A DNA stretch of 64,000 nt from Sesamum alatum (lineage: Eukaryota > Streptophyta > Magnoliopsida > Lamiales > Pedaliaceae): NCBI GenBank assembly GCA_034509735.1, contig JACGWO010000004.1, positions 17,527,395 through 17,591,394 of the forward strand, in the 5' to 3' direction. Below the pieces are notes generated by a model, which did not search any database, was not told the origin of the DNA, and saw only the letters and a program-made list of their open reading frames with translations. Made by a program: the position numbers and the translations under genes. Below are positions 1-11,203 of the stretch, in pieces. Position 1 is the first letter of the stretch, and every line of letters starts with the position of its first letter.

Positions 1-167
1 ATTATTTGTGAAAATACTGATGAGCACTTGCAAAGGGTGGTTGTGATTGTGTAATTAGTCTTAACCTTGAAAATTATTATTGTAAGAGTGACAACGTAAT
101 TTACAATTTTTTTAGGGTAAATTACAGTTATCTTTCTTGTTGGCATAATCACCAATACTTCCTCGTT

Positions 168-1146
168 CAGGGCCGTTCCTGAGGGTGGGCCGACTAGGGC
201 AATGGCCCAGGGCCCAACCCTTAAGGGGCTCCACCCAGCCCAAATTACCCTTCTATTATTATTATTATTATTATTATTATGTAAAATAATTATTATATTC
301 AATAAAAATACTACAAGAAATTAAGAATTGAAAGGACTCTTACAAACCGACTTCTCACCTTTCTACGTACTCTCTTATCAGATATTCTCAAGGATTCTCA
401 TAATTTGTTCCAAAATTGAAAGAACTTTTTAAACGTCACTTCTCCATCTTTTCTGAAAAATCTACTTTCGGCTTGCTCTATCAACTTTTTCAAGGAATCT
501 AATAGTTTATTTAACCCTGGTAAGAATTTAGTATATTATTTTGATGTTGAAATTATCATGATGTTCTTCTTGCAGTACTGAGGACTATACGCCTCCTTTA
601 TTTTATTTTTTTTCTTTTCCAAAATCATTTGAAGTATTGATGTGCATCCAGTAATTATTGAAATTTGCCTTGTGTATTATTGAACTTTTCCATTCATTTA
701 TTTGCTTTTTATGTTTAATCAGTTGTAATGATTTTGTGTAGATGTTTTGTGCGAATCTTTTAGATTTTAATTATTATTAATTTATAGAATTATATTATTT
801 AATTAGTTCATTTACTAATTATAATTTATATTGATCAATGTGTTTGTTTAATCGGAATATTTTATGAGTTTGACTATTTAAATTAGAGTTGGTTAATTAA
901 CTTATTTTATGAGTTTGACTATTTTAAGAATTATTATATACTAATTGTACTTTCTATCGTATTGCTACTTTCTTGTGCTGTTTTTTTTTTTTTTTTAATA
1001 TAGGCATATTAATTGTTAAGGCATTGATCAGCTAAAATTATAATAAAGAAGGTTATAGCTGTGGATTAACTATTTTATATATGCTTTGTTAGGGGCCTTT
1101 TTTTTCTTTCTCGCTCTAGGGCACAAAAATATCAGGAACGGGCCTG
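168..1146. mobile_element. Non-autonomous hAT-type transposon in LCAT intron
   Basis: The left end reads CAGGGCCGTTCCTGA, and the right end on the opposite strand reads CAGGCCCGTTCCTGA, a 15-bp terminal inverted repeat with one mismatch. It is flanked by an 8-bp target duplication, tcctcgtt (160-167) and ttctcgtt (1147-1154), which match at 7 of 8 bases. An 8-bp duplication and a CAGGG terminus are typical of the hAT superfamily. The roughly 980-bp interior is AT-rich, has a short ATT microsatellite near 252-280, and has no transposase reading frame, so mobilisation would need a transposase from elsewhere. It lies in what I read as an intron upstream of the LCAT-like exon. Confidence 0.8.
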
Positions 1147-1757
1147 TTCTCGTTATTTGAGAAATTATAAATACCCTTTCCAATAGAAAATAATTATATA
1201 AAACCTAAACGGTGAGGTAGAAATTACTAACTTTACCCATATTAATTTAAAAAAATATTTGAAAAAATGTAAAAAAATCTGAAAGTGAATAAAATAAATA
1301 ATACATAGGGCATATTAAACCAAAAATATTTTCAAGAATTCTAAAGTATGTATAACACTATGATTTGCAAAAAAATGGGATTTGGGATCAAAATTGTCAA
1401 CACATGACTAAATTTGCAAAAAAAAAAAAAAAAGGACAAAATCTGAGATGCTCAACACTAAATTCGTCAAAAAAAATGATTAGATGTATAAATGAAATAA
1501 GTTATAGGATCAAAAGTACTAATGATTAGAAATGTAATCTGGCCCATGTTAATTTATGTAAGAGAAGGGATGGTCGTGTAATTTGACTTAAACTTAGGAA
1601 CTGTGGATGCAAGATTGCAAGAGTATCAATATAATTTACTATTTAAAAAAAAAAAAACTTAATGGTAGGGGTTGTATTGTTGTCTTTTTCTTTTTTGTGG
1701 AACTTTTTACCTAATAAATATGTTTACAAAGATTGTTTTCATTGTTCCAATTTGCAG
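1147..1757 (+). other. Presumed LCAT intron sequence
   Basis: This is AT-rich sequence with A-runs (about 1415-1432 and 1647-1657) and no credible coding potential. It ends in a pyrimidine-rich stretch and the acceptor tttgcag at 1751-1757, so I read it, together with 1-167, as the intron before the LCAT-like exon. An imperfect direct repeat of roughly 60 bp links 48-112 and 1570-1650. Confidence 0.5.
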
Positions 1758-2670
1758 AAGCATAACATCATACATGGAACCTCTGGTGAGATCTTTGGAA
1801 GAAGTAGGCTATGTGAGTGGGAGCAACCTCTTTGGCGCACCGTATGATTTTCGATATGGATTGGCTGCCGAAGGCCACCCCTCCAACGTCGGCTCAAAAC
1901 TCCTCTCCGACCTGAAAAATCTAATAGAATCCGCAAGCAATGCTAACGGAGGGCGGCCCGTAATCCTTCTGTCGCACAGCCTAGGAGGGCTATTCGTCCT
2001 GCAACTCCTCCACCGAAATCCAACTTCTTGGCGCCATAAGTACATCAAACACTTCATCGCATTGTCTGCGCCATGGGGTGGCACAGTGGAAGAAATGCGC
2101 ACTTTTGCATCAGGAAACTCATTTGGGGTGCCATTAGTCGACCCATTGCTGGTCAGGGAAGAGCAGAGGAGTTGTGCTTCTAACCTATGGCTCATGCCGT
2201 CCCCAAAAGTGTTCAACGGGACGAAACCGCTTGTGATCACACAAAATGGTTCGTATTCTAGCTCTGATATTGCTCGGTTCCTTCAAGATATTGGTTTTCC
2301 TGAAGGTGTCCGGCCTTATAAGACGCGTGTTCTGCCTTTGGTTGAGAGTTTACCTGCCCCTCAAGTGCCCGTTACCTGCGTTTTTGGTAGTGGGGTGAGG
2401 ACCCCGGAGACATTGTTCTATGGGGACGGCGGGTTTGAGAAGAGGCCGGAGGTTGTGTATGGGGATGGGGACGGCACGGTGAATATGGCAAGCCTGTCAG
2501 CATTGGAGTCGGCGTGGAGAAGTAGGACGAATCAGTCCCTCAAGGTGATCAATATTCCTGGAGTTTCTCACACATCTATACTGAAAGATGATACTGCACT
2601 TGATAGAATAATTGGTGAAGTTTCTAGTATCAATGATGAAATTTCAACAAGTTTAATTCGTGCGGATTGA
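1758..2670 (+). CDS. Lecithin:cholesterol acyltransferase-like protein, last exon (5' partial)
   Basis: This is the C-terminal exon of a plant LCAT-like acyltransferase/phospholipase of the alpha/beta-hydrolase fold, the family of Arabidopsis LCAT1. These enzymes move or release fatty acyl groups from phospholipids. An open frame extends upstream to an ATG at 1672, but the homologous part starts with SITSYMEPLV right after the acceptor at 1757, so the ATG is probably intronic. All three catalytic elements are visible: the nucleophile serine in SHSLGG (1972-1989), the acidic residue in YGDGDGTV near 2460, and the histidine in GVSHTSIL near 2575. The motifs LGAPYDFRYGL-type, KYIKHF and SAPWGGT are also family-typical. 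The frame is uninterrupted to a TGA at 2670, so it looks functional. The N-terminal exon or exons lie left of the window. A truncated copy of its 3' end lies at 35.76 kb. Confidence 0.85.
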
Positions 2671-3045
2671 GTTTTTCTATTACAAATTCTTACTGTGTTT
2701 CCTATTACATTGGGACCAATTTTGATTCGAGTAATGGGATAATTGATCATAAAATAATTGATTATAAGATGATTGATTTTAGGAAGAATGATTATTGCGT
2801 TTGAATTAAACTTTCATAATTGATTAGACAATATAGATTGAAGATAAATTCCATAACTAAAATCATTTTTAAGGTTAATAATATAGTCCAGAAATTATTT
2901 TAATGATGCATAACAGGTAATTAGATGAAAAATAAAATGGCGGGATCAAATTAAAACTACAAATTATAGTTTTTAATGTTGTTTTTTTTTTTTTTTATTG
3001 AGTTTAAATCGAGAAGTTATTATTGAAAAAAGTGTCAAATCACAC
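2534..3045. repeat. LCAT 3' end and flank, copy 1 of a dispersed duplication
   Basis: The last about 130 coding bases of the LCAT-like exon and some 370 bp of downstream AT-rich DNA recur further right. The coding end and proximal flank match 35756-36011, and the distal flank (about 2790-3045) matches 48390-48640. The second copy is split by a Copia element. The sequence between 2671 and 3045 holds no gene that I can see. Confidence 0.75.
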
Positions 3046-3060
3046 AAATACATGATCGAC

Positions 3061-3533
3061 TTGTTCAATTGCATGGGCCACTTATTATCTATACTATCTA
3101 TCTATACTATCTATACTATTATAAAAGCAAACCTTGTGGCGTACCAATTTTTGAATGTCCAAACCCTTCACTTCTTTTCTTTCCTTAAAAAAATTATTGG
3201 TCAGAAAAGTAATTTTATTATTTTTTCCCCTCAACGCACTACTCCAAATTTCTCTCACCCCACTTCATATTTCTTTCTTCTTACTAACTCTTTTTTTTCT
3301 CATTCCTTCACAATTTTTTTTTTTCTTTTCATCTCACACCGTTTATTTTTATATACTCGCGAGAATTGTGCAACAACGACTAGTTGTATTAAGGGAGAAC
3401 ACCTCTTTGGTGTCTCTCCCAAATTTGATCTGTCATTTTTTTATTTTTTTAAATTTTTTATTATTTTTTTCTCTTTTTCTCAACTTCTTATTTTTTCTCT
3501 CTCTTCTCAATTTCCCATTTTCTCTCTTATCAA
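3061..3533. other. Pyrimidine-rich intergenic stretch with possible Helitron-type 5' end
   Basis: It begins with a short TATC/CTATACTA repeat followed by tctatactattataaaagc (about 3110-3129), which resembles the 5' terminus of many plant Helitrons. It then becomes a long T/C-rich tract. The long open frames here are low-complexity Phe/Ser/Leu translations and are not genes. A terminal-like sequence tgtggcgtacc near 3137 is partly mirrored by ggtgtgccaca near 3678-3687, so a small inverted-repeat element is an alternative. Confidence 0.3.
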
Positions 3534-5907
3534 CTTCCACATCCCTTTTTCTTCTCTTATTTTCTTTCATTATTTTCTCATTTTTTTATATTTTTAATAT
3601 TTTTTCATCTAATTCATTTATTTTTTTAAAAAATAATTATTTTTTTTAAATTTAAAATTATTGTGCACATAAATTTGGTGTGCCACATATACTAGTATAT
3701 ATATATATACTAGTAATGAATACGTGCATTGCACGTGAGTCGTATAATTTGATTAAAATAATAGTATAATTTAAAATTTAATGATTAGATGTGAAATATG
3801 TTAATTAATTCATGATATAAGAAAATGTCGTTCTCTAAAGATTGATCAATTTGAAAAATTCTTTTAATATATAGAAAAATTAAAACAAATTGAAAATACT
3901 AAATATAAGTAACTATATACTACAAAAAGAATACGGGAATTGCAACGGAAATAGGAACGATTTTTTTAAATTTTGGAACGGTAAATAGAGCACTTGATTC
4001 ATTTGAGCTGGTACTAGGAACGGTTCAGGCACGGGAGACTATCCATTGAAAGGAGAGGCGTTCCTAATAATTAGGAACAAAAACATGGCGACCGTTCCAA
4101 TTTTGGAACGATTTTTGGTATACAATTGTTTTACCATTCCTAATTACCTTTGTATGTATGAATTAATAATTTTTGTATTTGGAACACCTTATTAATTTTT
4201 GGAACGGTCATATCAAAAGTAAATCGCATAATTTGGAACGGTAGTTAGAACTTAGTTTGGAACTGTCAGCATAAGTCGAAGATACATTTTAGCACTAGTT
4301 CTGGAATACGTCTTGGAACGGTCAGCTATACAAGTTAGGAACGGTCACTGGAATACATTTTGACGCGGTCCCTATGAACGGATTTGGTACTCCTAATTTG
4401 GAATACGACATTGGACCGGTTTTTGGTATTAGATTTAGAATGAAAACCTAACCACGAAAGCATTGAATTTGGAATACAAGTAGGAACGGTCTGTCCCTAA
4501 TTTGGAATACGTTTTTATCCGCTTTTTGGAACGGTTGTCACCTACTTTGGAATGGTTGTTTACCTGGTGATAGGAACGGTCACTTCTTTAAAACGGACAA
4601 AAATTAGAACGGTTTATATGCGCTCCATGTCTGTCTAAAGTACCGTTCCTAAATAATTTATTATTAATTTTTTTATAGTAATAATTATTATCATTAAAAT
4701 ATATATTAAATTATTAATAACTTCCACATCCCTTTTTCTTCTCTCATTTTCTTTCATTATTTTCTCATTTTTTATATTTTTAATATTTTTCATCTAATTC
4801 ATTTATTTTTTTAAAAAATAATTATTTTTTTAAATTTAAAATTATTGTGCACATAAATTTGGGTGTGCCACATATACTAGTATATATATATATATATACT
4901 AGTAATGAATACGTGCATTGCACGTGAGTCGTATAATTTGATTAAAATAATAGTATAATTTAAAATTTAATGATTAGATGTGAAATATGTTAATTAATTC
5001 ATGATATAAGAAAATGTCGTTCTCTAAAGATTGATCAATTTGAAAAATTCTTTTAATATATAGAAAAATTAAAACAAATTGAAAATACTAAATATAAGTA
5101 ACTATATACTACAAAAAGAATACGGGAATTGCAATGGAAATAGGAACGATTTTTTTAAATTTTGGAACGGTAAATAGAGCACTTGATTCATTTGAGCTGG
5201 TACTAGGAACGGTTCAGGCACGGGAGACTATCCATTGAAAGGAGAGGCGTTCCTAATAATTAGGAACAAAAACATGGCGACCGTTCCAATTTTGGAATGA
5301 TTTTTGGTATACAATTGTTTTACCATTCCTAATTACCTTTGTATGTATGAATTAATAATTTTTTGTATTTGGAACACTTATTAATTTTTGGAACGGTCAT
5401 ATCAAAAGTAAATCGCATAATTTGGAACGGTAGTTAGAACTTAGTTTGGAACTGTCAGCATAAGTCGAAGATACATTTTAGCACTAGTTCTGGAATACGT
5501 CTTGGAACGGTCAGCTATACAAGTTAGGAACGGTCACTGGAATACATTTTGACGCGGTCCCTATGAACGGATTTGGTACTCCTAATTTGGAATACGACAT
5601 TGGACCGGTTTTTGGTATTAGATTTAGAATGAAAACCTAACCACGAAAGCATTGAATTTGGAATACAAGTAGGAACGGTCTGTCCCTAATTTGGAATACG
5701 TTTTTATCCGCTTTTTGGAACGGTTGTCACCTACTTTGGAATGGTTGTTTACCTGGTGATAGGAACGGTCACTTCTTTAAAACGGACAAAAATTAGAACG
5801 GTTTATATGCGCTCCATGTCTGTCTAAAGTACCGTTCCTAAATAATTTATTATTAATTTTTTATAGTAATAATTATTATCATTAAAATATATATTAAATT
5901 ATTAATA
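3534..5907. repeat. Recent tandem duplication, two units of about 1.19 kb
   Basis: Unit 1 (3534-4720) and unit 2 (4721-about 5907) are almost identical. By eye I see only a few substitutions (gcaacgg versus gcaatgg, gaacgattt versus gaatgattt), one-base indels and a length change in a TA run. Each unit holds the same Helitron-like end, the flanking DNA and the whole left terminus of the CACTA element. The breakpoints share only a two-base aa, which suggests microhomology-type or replication-based duplication. Confidence 0.9.
3710..3736 (-). mobile_element. Helitron-like 3' terminus (second copy at 4899-4925)
   Basis: Read on the minus strand, there is a perfect short hairpin acgtgcaatgcacgt, an 8-base spacer and CTAG followed by T. 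Plant Helitron 3' ends have this arrangement: a GC-rich hairpin about ten bases before CTRR, inserted between A and T. The rest of the element is not delimited because I cannot find a matching 5' TC end, so this may be a fragment. The tandem duplication copies it to 4899-4925. Confidence 0.4.
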
Positions 5908-6028
5908 ATATTTTTGAATTTGGTTTTATAATTATTATTTAAATATGAAAAAATTCATAATTTAGAAATAAAAAATATATTAAATAAGAATATTATCCAA
6001 TTCAATTACAAAAGAAAAAGTCCTAAAT

Positions 6029-7552
6029 CTACCCCTCGTCCTGGTCCATATCGTCAACGTCTGAAGGGGGGGGGGTCTCTAGGAGGCCGTGACGGGCCGG
6101 GGATGGAGTGATTGGTCTGTAGGGCCTTCATCATGCCCATCATCTCCTCCAGCCGGAACATCCGACCCTCCAGGTTTGACGCTGGCGCTGGCAGTGGCAG
6201 TGATGATGGCGAGATAACGGTCTGGCTGAGACCGTGGACCTCAGAACCAAGACCGAATACCCGGCCCTTTTTCTTGCCCCTTGGCTACAGCCAACCACAA
6301 CTCTTGCTCGGTCTGCACCACCGAGCCCTCTGATTAGGCCGGACGATCCCCAGGATTGCCCGTGGCCTTAGACTGATGATCCTCTAGCAACTTCTGGAAT
6401 GTCTCCTGCAAAAGTTATTAATAAATTTTCAAAAATTAAAAAAAAAATAAATTAGAATATTTAATATGCCACTTACTGCCACCTCGCTGCCCTCGGCCCG
6501 CTCTAACCGCCGTCGGCCTTCTTCTTGTAGCATCTGGAGAACAACTCCATCTGCTTCACTGGCCGGCCGAGCTGCTCCTCCTGTAAAAAGAAATGGGAAA
6601 CAATTATTACATTTTTAATTTAATAATGATAAATACTTTAAATAAGATTAAATATCTTACCATCTTCCGCTTGTGCATACCGACGGAGGCAGAACCCCTG
6701 CCGGTACACAGTAGCGGACGCGGTTGGGTTGGCGGATCAGTTGACCTTGTTGTTCGCGCACTCTTCCTTGAACTCCGAGGACTCCAAGTACAGTAGGAGC
6801 TACCGCCAGACTTCGTTCGCCAGCCATAGAGGCTTCACCAGAGACTGTCTGGCGAGGACGAATATCTTGCGGAGGAACTTCTCCGCCCGTATGTGGAAGA
6901 TCTTGAACATGGACTCGTTGTCGCAGTCCCACCAGTACGTCATCTGTATTAAATATATATATATATATATATATATATACTCAGATTGTTAAAATAAAAA
7001 TATAATTGATAACTGAAATTAACGTTACCTTCAAGCTTTCGAACCAGAAATGCTGGTGCTCTGGCGGCACTTGGCGCAAACACCCCAAGGGTGGGGATAG
7101 TGTCCTCGCACCACCGCGTTGATGCACTCGTGTATCTTCCGATCCATCCTGAAATTATATAATAATTAGTGTGACATAAAAAATAATTTAAATTATAAAA
7201 AAATTTTAAAAAAATCTAAATATACCTCGCGCCGGCGAGTGTGATATACTGGCGTGCGGATGGTGGCGGGAGTGGTGGGGGTGGTGGTTGTGGGGTAGCT
7301 TATGGACGGGCCGGATCTATCGCCGGTGCGGGAGTGGATCGGACGGCACCCTACTCGACGGATGCAGTGGTAGACAGACCGGGCTGATCCGGCGCAGGTG
7401 CCTGCTCTACTGGTGGTGGTGGGTCAGAACACTGGTTCCCCATCTTGGGAATCAACACCAGCCGGCGGTATGGCGGGTGAGCCATGACCACGGCCACGAC
7501 CACGGCCGCGGCCACGTCCACCTCCTCGAGGTGGGAAATCCCGACCAGACAT
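6029..7552 (-). pseudogene. CACTA TnpA-like protein (Ptta/En/Spm, Transposase_24), degenerate
   Basis: This is the accessory DNA-binding gene of the CACTA element. Starting from an ATG at 7552, the first exon encodes a Gly/Arg-rich tail (SGRDFPPRGGGRGRGRGRG). Later exons, separated by AT-rich introns at about 7150-7225, 6943-7029 and 6585-6660, give YWWDCDNESMFKIF-like and EFKEECANNK-like blocks typical of Transposase_24. The last exon has AVAKGQEKGRVFGLGSEV, a strong family signature, and ends with a stop at 6029-6031. In-frame stops after VWR and after NNKVN and a one-base frameshift in the GSASVGMHKRKM block show that it is dead. A 12-base G run at 6065-6076 lies near the C-terminus. Confidence 0.75.
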
Positions 7553-7559
7553 GATCTAG

Positions 7560-9123
7560 AATTTTTTTAAAAATATTAGTGGTATGAAGTTAAAAAATAC
7601 ATGTAAGTATCTTAATTGAATAATGATAATTTTTTTACTTTTTAAAATAATTATGCAACCTAAATCCTAAAATTTGTATACTAAGTCCCAAAATTAATCT
7701 AATAAATGGATAATGAATCCCAATTTTTGTTTTTGAAATTTTTCCTACAATGTTTACTAAATTCTAAAATTATTTCCTAAAATATATACTAGAACCCAAA
7801 ATTGACGCTTAATTACACTAAATCCTTCTATTTTTCATACATAGTTATACTAAATCCAAAATTTCTCCCTAAAATTGCACTAAATCCTTATATTTTTCTA
7901 TATACTTATACTAAATACATCATTTTAACCCTAAAATTGCACTAAATCCTTCTATTTTGCTATATATTTATACTAAATACCAATATTTGCCTATATCCTT
8001 ACAAAATATTATAGAAATTTACTGAAACTTTCTTAAATTTCAGAAAATTAACAAATTTAATATATTATGAGTAAATTTTGTTTTACTAGGAAATTTTTAA
8101 AAAAATAAATTAAAAAAATTCTGAATTTTTTTTTTATAATTACATAAAATATAATGAATTTTTCAGAAATTTTGTTAAAAAATACATAATTTTTTAAAAA
8201 ATTACAGAAAATTCTGAAAATATTTTAAAATTTGAGAAAATTATCAGAAAATTCACAAAAAAATTTAAAATTACAGAAAATTTTCTGAATTTTCATAATT
8301 TCAAAAATTTACAGAAAAATTCTGAATTTTTTTTTTAAATTTACAGAAAATGACATAAAATTTACAAAAAAATTCTGAATTTTCAGTTTAAAAAATTGAA
8401 ATTTTCAGATTTTTAAAACAAAAAAAAATTAAAATTTCCAGATTTTTAAAACAGAAAAAATAGAATTTTACATAACATTATTTTCCAAATTTTCTAATAA
8501 TTATATTAAATTTGTAATTATTGAAAATATCCTATACTCTTCTAATATTCAATCAAACTCTGAATTTAACATAAAAAATCACAGAAATTATAGAAAATGC
8601 ACAAAAATTACAAAAAATTACAACATAATTACGGAAAATTACAACATAATTACAGAAATACAAACATAATTACAGAAAATACAACATAATTACAGAAATT
8701 AACAGGAATTACACAAAATTATAGAAATTTCACATAATATACAGAAAATACAGAAATTTCACATAATTACCAAAAAAAATTCAGAATATTACAGAAAAAT
8801 CCCTAACTAACAGAATTTACAGATTAATCCCATAACTAAACAGAAATTACAGATATATCCCCTAACTATATAGAAATTACAGAAAATTCACTAACTATAC
8901 AGAAATTACAGAAAAATACCCTAACTATACAGAAATTACAAAAATTCCCTACAATCACATAAAAATACAGAAAAATCCCAAAACAGAATTCGAGAAATTT
9001 ACATAAAAAAATAAAATAAAAAGGGGTTTTGGTGTTCCCTACTTGGTAGTTGAGTGGCGGTGGACGACAGTTCGGGAGGTGGGCGTTAGTGGCTGTGGTG
9101 AATGATGGTTGGGGCGGCGGACG
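7560..9123. repeat. AT-rich stretch with degenerate attacagaaa-type tandem repeats (inside CACTA)
   Basis: No gene is visible. From about 7640 to 7990 the phrase actaaatcc recurs at about 50-60 bp spacing. From about 8030 to 8980 units resembling acagaaaattacataat repeat irregularly, with the variant ctaactatacagaaattacag near 8865-8940. The last 90 bp (about 9040-9123) are abruptly GC-rich and continue, across the Ty3 insertion, into 18022-18080. This is probably the upstream region of the TnpA-like gene. Confidence 0.6.
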
Positions 9124-11147
9124 TGTAGCACCCTCTAACGGCACTACGACTATATCTCCCCTAATTATCACACTTAATGTAAATCCTGTTATATACGTAA
9201 TTATGCACATAATTCAATCCCTGCTGAGTATAATGACAAGTAGCCTCACAATCACAACAAGCATATCTATCACCTCATCCACAAAATCACATATATACAT
9301 ATATATCAAGTACGTCAAAAATGGAACCGTTATAGTTAGTTTACATGTCATTCTTGTTTTTAATCCAAAATGAGACGTCTATTTCTATTTATGATGAGGA
9401 GAAAACTGCATACTGGCCAGACCTGACTGGAATGCAAAACGTGGACCTATCTGTCGTGAATAGGCACAACAAAGTCTACACCTGAAAATATTAGCAGAGG
9501 GATGAGTCTGCAACTCAATAAGTAAATAACCGGTACCACTATACACACACCTCAATTATATAAACAAGACAAGAACAAGCAACGTATATAAAAATATAAT
9601 CAACTTAATCAAGCACATTTCATTTCATTACTCCACGTAGTCATCCTATAACACGACAACCAATTAAACTTGTCTTTTCCTAGTTGGCTTACTAGAAAGG
9701 TGATATAGTGTTTTTCTCCACCAACTCAACCTCACTATTCATTCATATATATATATATATATACATGAATCCCCTTGGCATGCCACACAGGCTCATCAAT
9801 CTCATTTCGCATCAAAGCTCTTTCATTTCGCATCATAGCTCTTTTTATTTCATTTTGCCACATAGGCTATTCAACAACATCAAGGGGTATTCATATTATA
9901 TAATTACATTTAATTTCCATCACTCCCTCGATTCCACATATCACCGTTCTTGTAAGTCAACTAGCCACATAAAACCACATAGTAGCATATTTCATGTACA
10001 AGCACATAACATATCTCAATAGGTTTCCTCATTTCACTTTCAACGACATAATCATTCAAAGTAATAATCAACCACTCGTACAATTCAAAATATATTAGTG
10101 CTAGCACGAATCATCGGCTCACATAAAAGTAATATCACAAGAAGTGAAACATATATAGATAATACTAATTATTTATGTACACACTAATAGAAATAAAGAA
10201 CATATATAAGTAGCACTAATTATTTACTTACCTCGACTTACAACGATCTACTTGTATGTAGGGAGTTGCTCAATCATTCACCGTATCCCCCTTATCCTAT
10301 AATAAGTTATAATGCATATAATCAACATATCAATAATATCGTAATTTCTAAATAAAATATTAAATAGTAATTATATATATTTTTCACCAATATCTCAATG
10401 TTTCATTAAACTCCTCATTCTATTATAGCTACCATTCATATTAACAACTCTTGGATTATATTTACCTCAAAATATACTTATCTTTACTAAATATAACATT
10501 TTCAATTATATTCTATAATATTTCTCAAATAAATTTTTCAACCCGATTAAACTAAGCCAATCAATTATAGAAATTATTAAACTAGTAAATTAAACAGTTT
10601 AAGCCATTAATAACACCCCTAATTCAATTGAGACATTTAACCAGGCACTAATTATAAATACTCAATTTCATAAAATTTTTCGGTTAAACACAAAATTGAG
10701 TAGTATAAATAACATTTAATAAATGCACTTATTAAATAATATAATTATATAATTTAAAACTAATTAAAATAAATTAATTACTTACCTTCGGTTTTCGCCG
10801 AAACTGTCTTTATTATATGTGTGCTGCTTTAGTGTTAATGTGTGTTTAGTGTTATGTGCTGTAAACATATATTAAAGGAACAGATGGGTGCGGCCGCACC
10901 CATCTTTATCCTTCATTTTTTTATTTTTTTATATTTAATAAACTTTATCAAAAATACCCATTACGTCCTTACTAATTTCTTAATTAATATAATTTGCTCC
11001 CAAATATTATATAAAATCCTAATTCACTCCATTCAAGTCTTAATATGATCACAATTTAATCTATAATATATCTACTAATTAACTAAATTTTCTTAAATAA
11101 TTACCATTTGATCTCATAATTATGTATAAAAATTTGTGGGAGTCACA
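9124..11147 (-). repeat. Ty3 3' LTR (left copy)
   Basis: About 2.02 kb, with TG...CA boundaries. It carries a TA microsatellite at about 9744-9761 and the block tgggtgcggccgcaccca at 10884-10901, a perfect GC-rich palindrome near the middle. It lies after the polypurine tract in element orientation. Compared with the other LTR it differs by scattered substitutions and small indels. Short ORFs such as 10842-11048 occur in both LTRs and are not genes. Confidence 0.92.
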
Positions 11148-11203
11148 ATTCTCCCCCTCCTAATAAAAATTTCATCACGAAATTTAATTAACGTACCGGC
11201 TCA

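Noticed and set aside
1672..1757. ATG at 1672 as the true start of the LCAT-like protein
   Set aside because: Family similarity begins only after the splice acceptor at 1757 and the protein would lack its N-terminal third; upstream exons are outside the window.
2998..3649. Long ORFs of 199 and 164 codons
   Set aside because: They arise from a T/C-rich tract and translate into low-complexity Phe/Ser/Leu; no family features.
3918..5830. Regular ggaacggt repeats considered as a CRISPR-like array
   Set aside because: Spacing is irregular, both orientations occur and the setting is a plant CACTA terminus; these are transposase-binding repeats.
6657..6932. 91-codon minus-strand ORF
   Set aside because: It overlaps an exon of the TnpA-like gene but in the wrong frame; the family-like residues are in another frame.
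10842..11048. 68-codon ORF, with a twin at 17716-17922
   Set aside because: It lies in the Ty3 LTRs, is low complexity, and is present only because the LTRs are copies.
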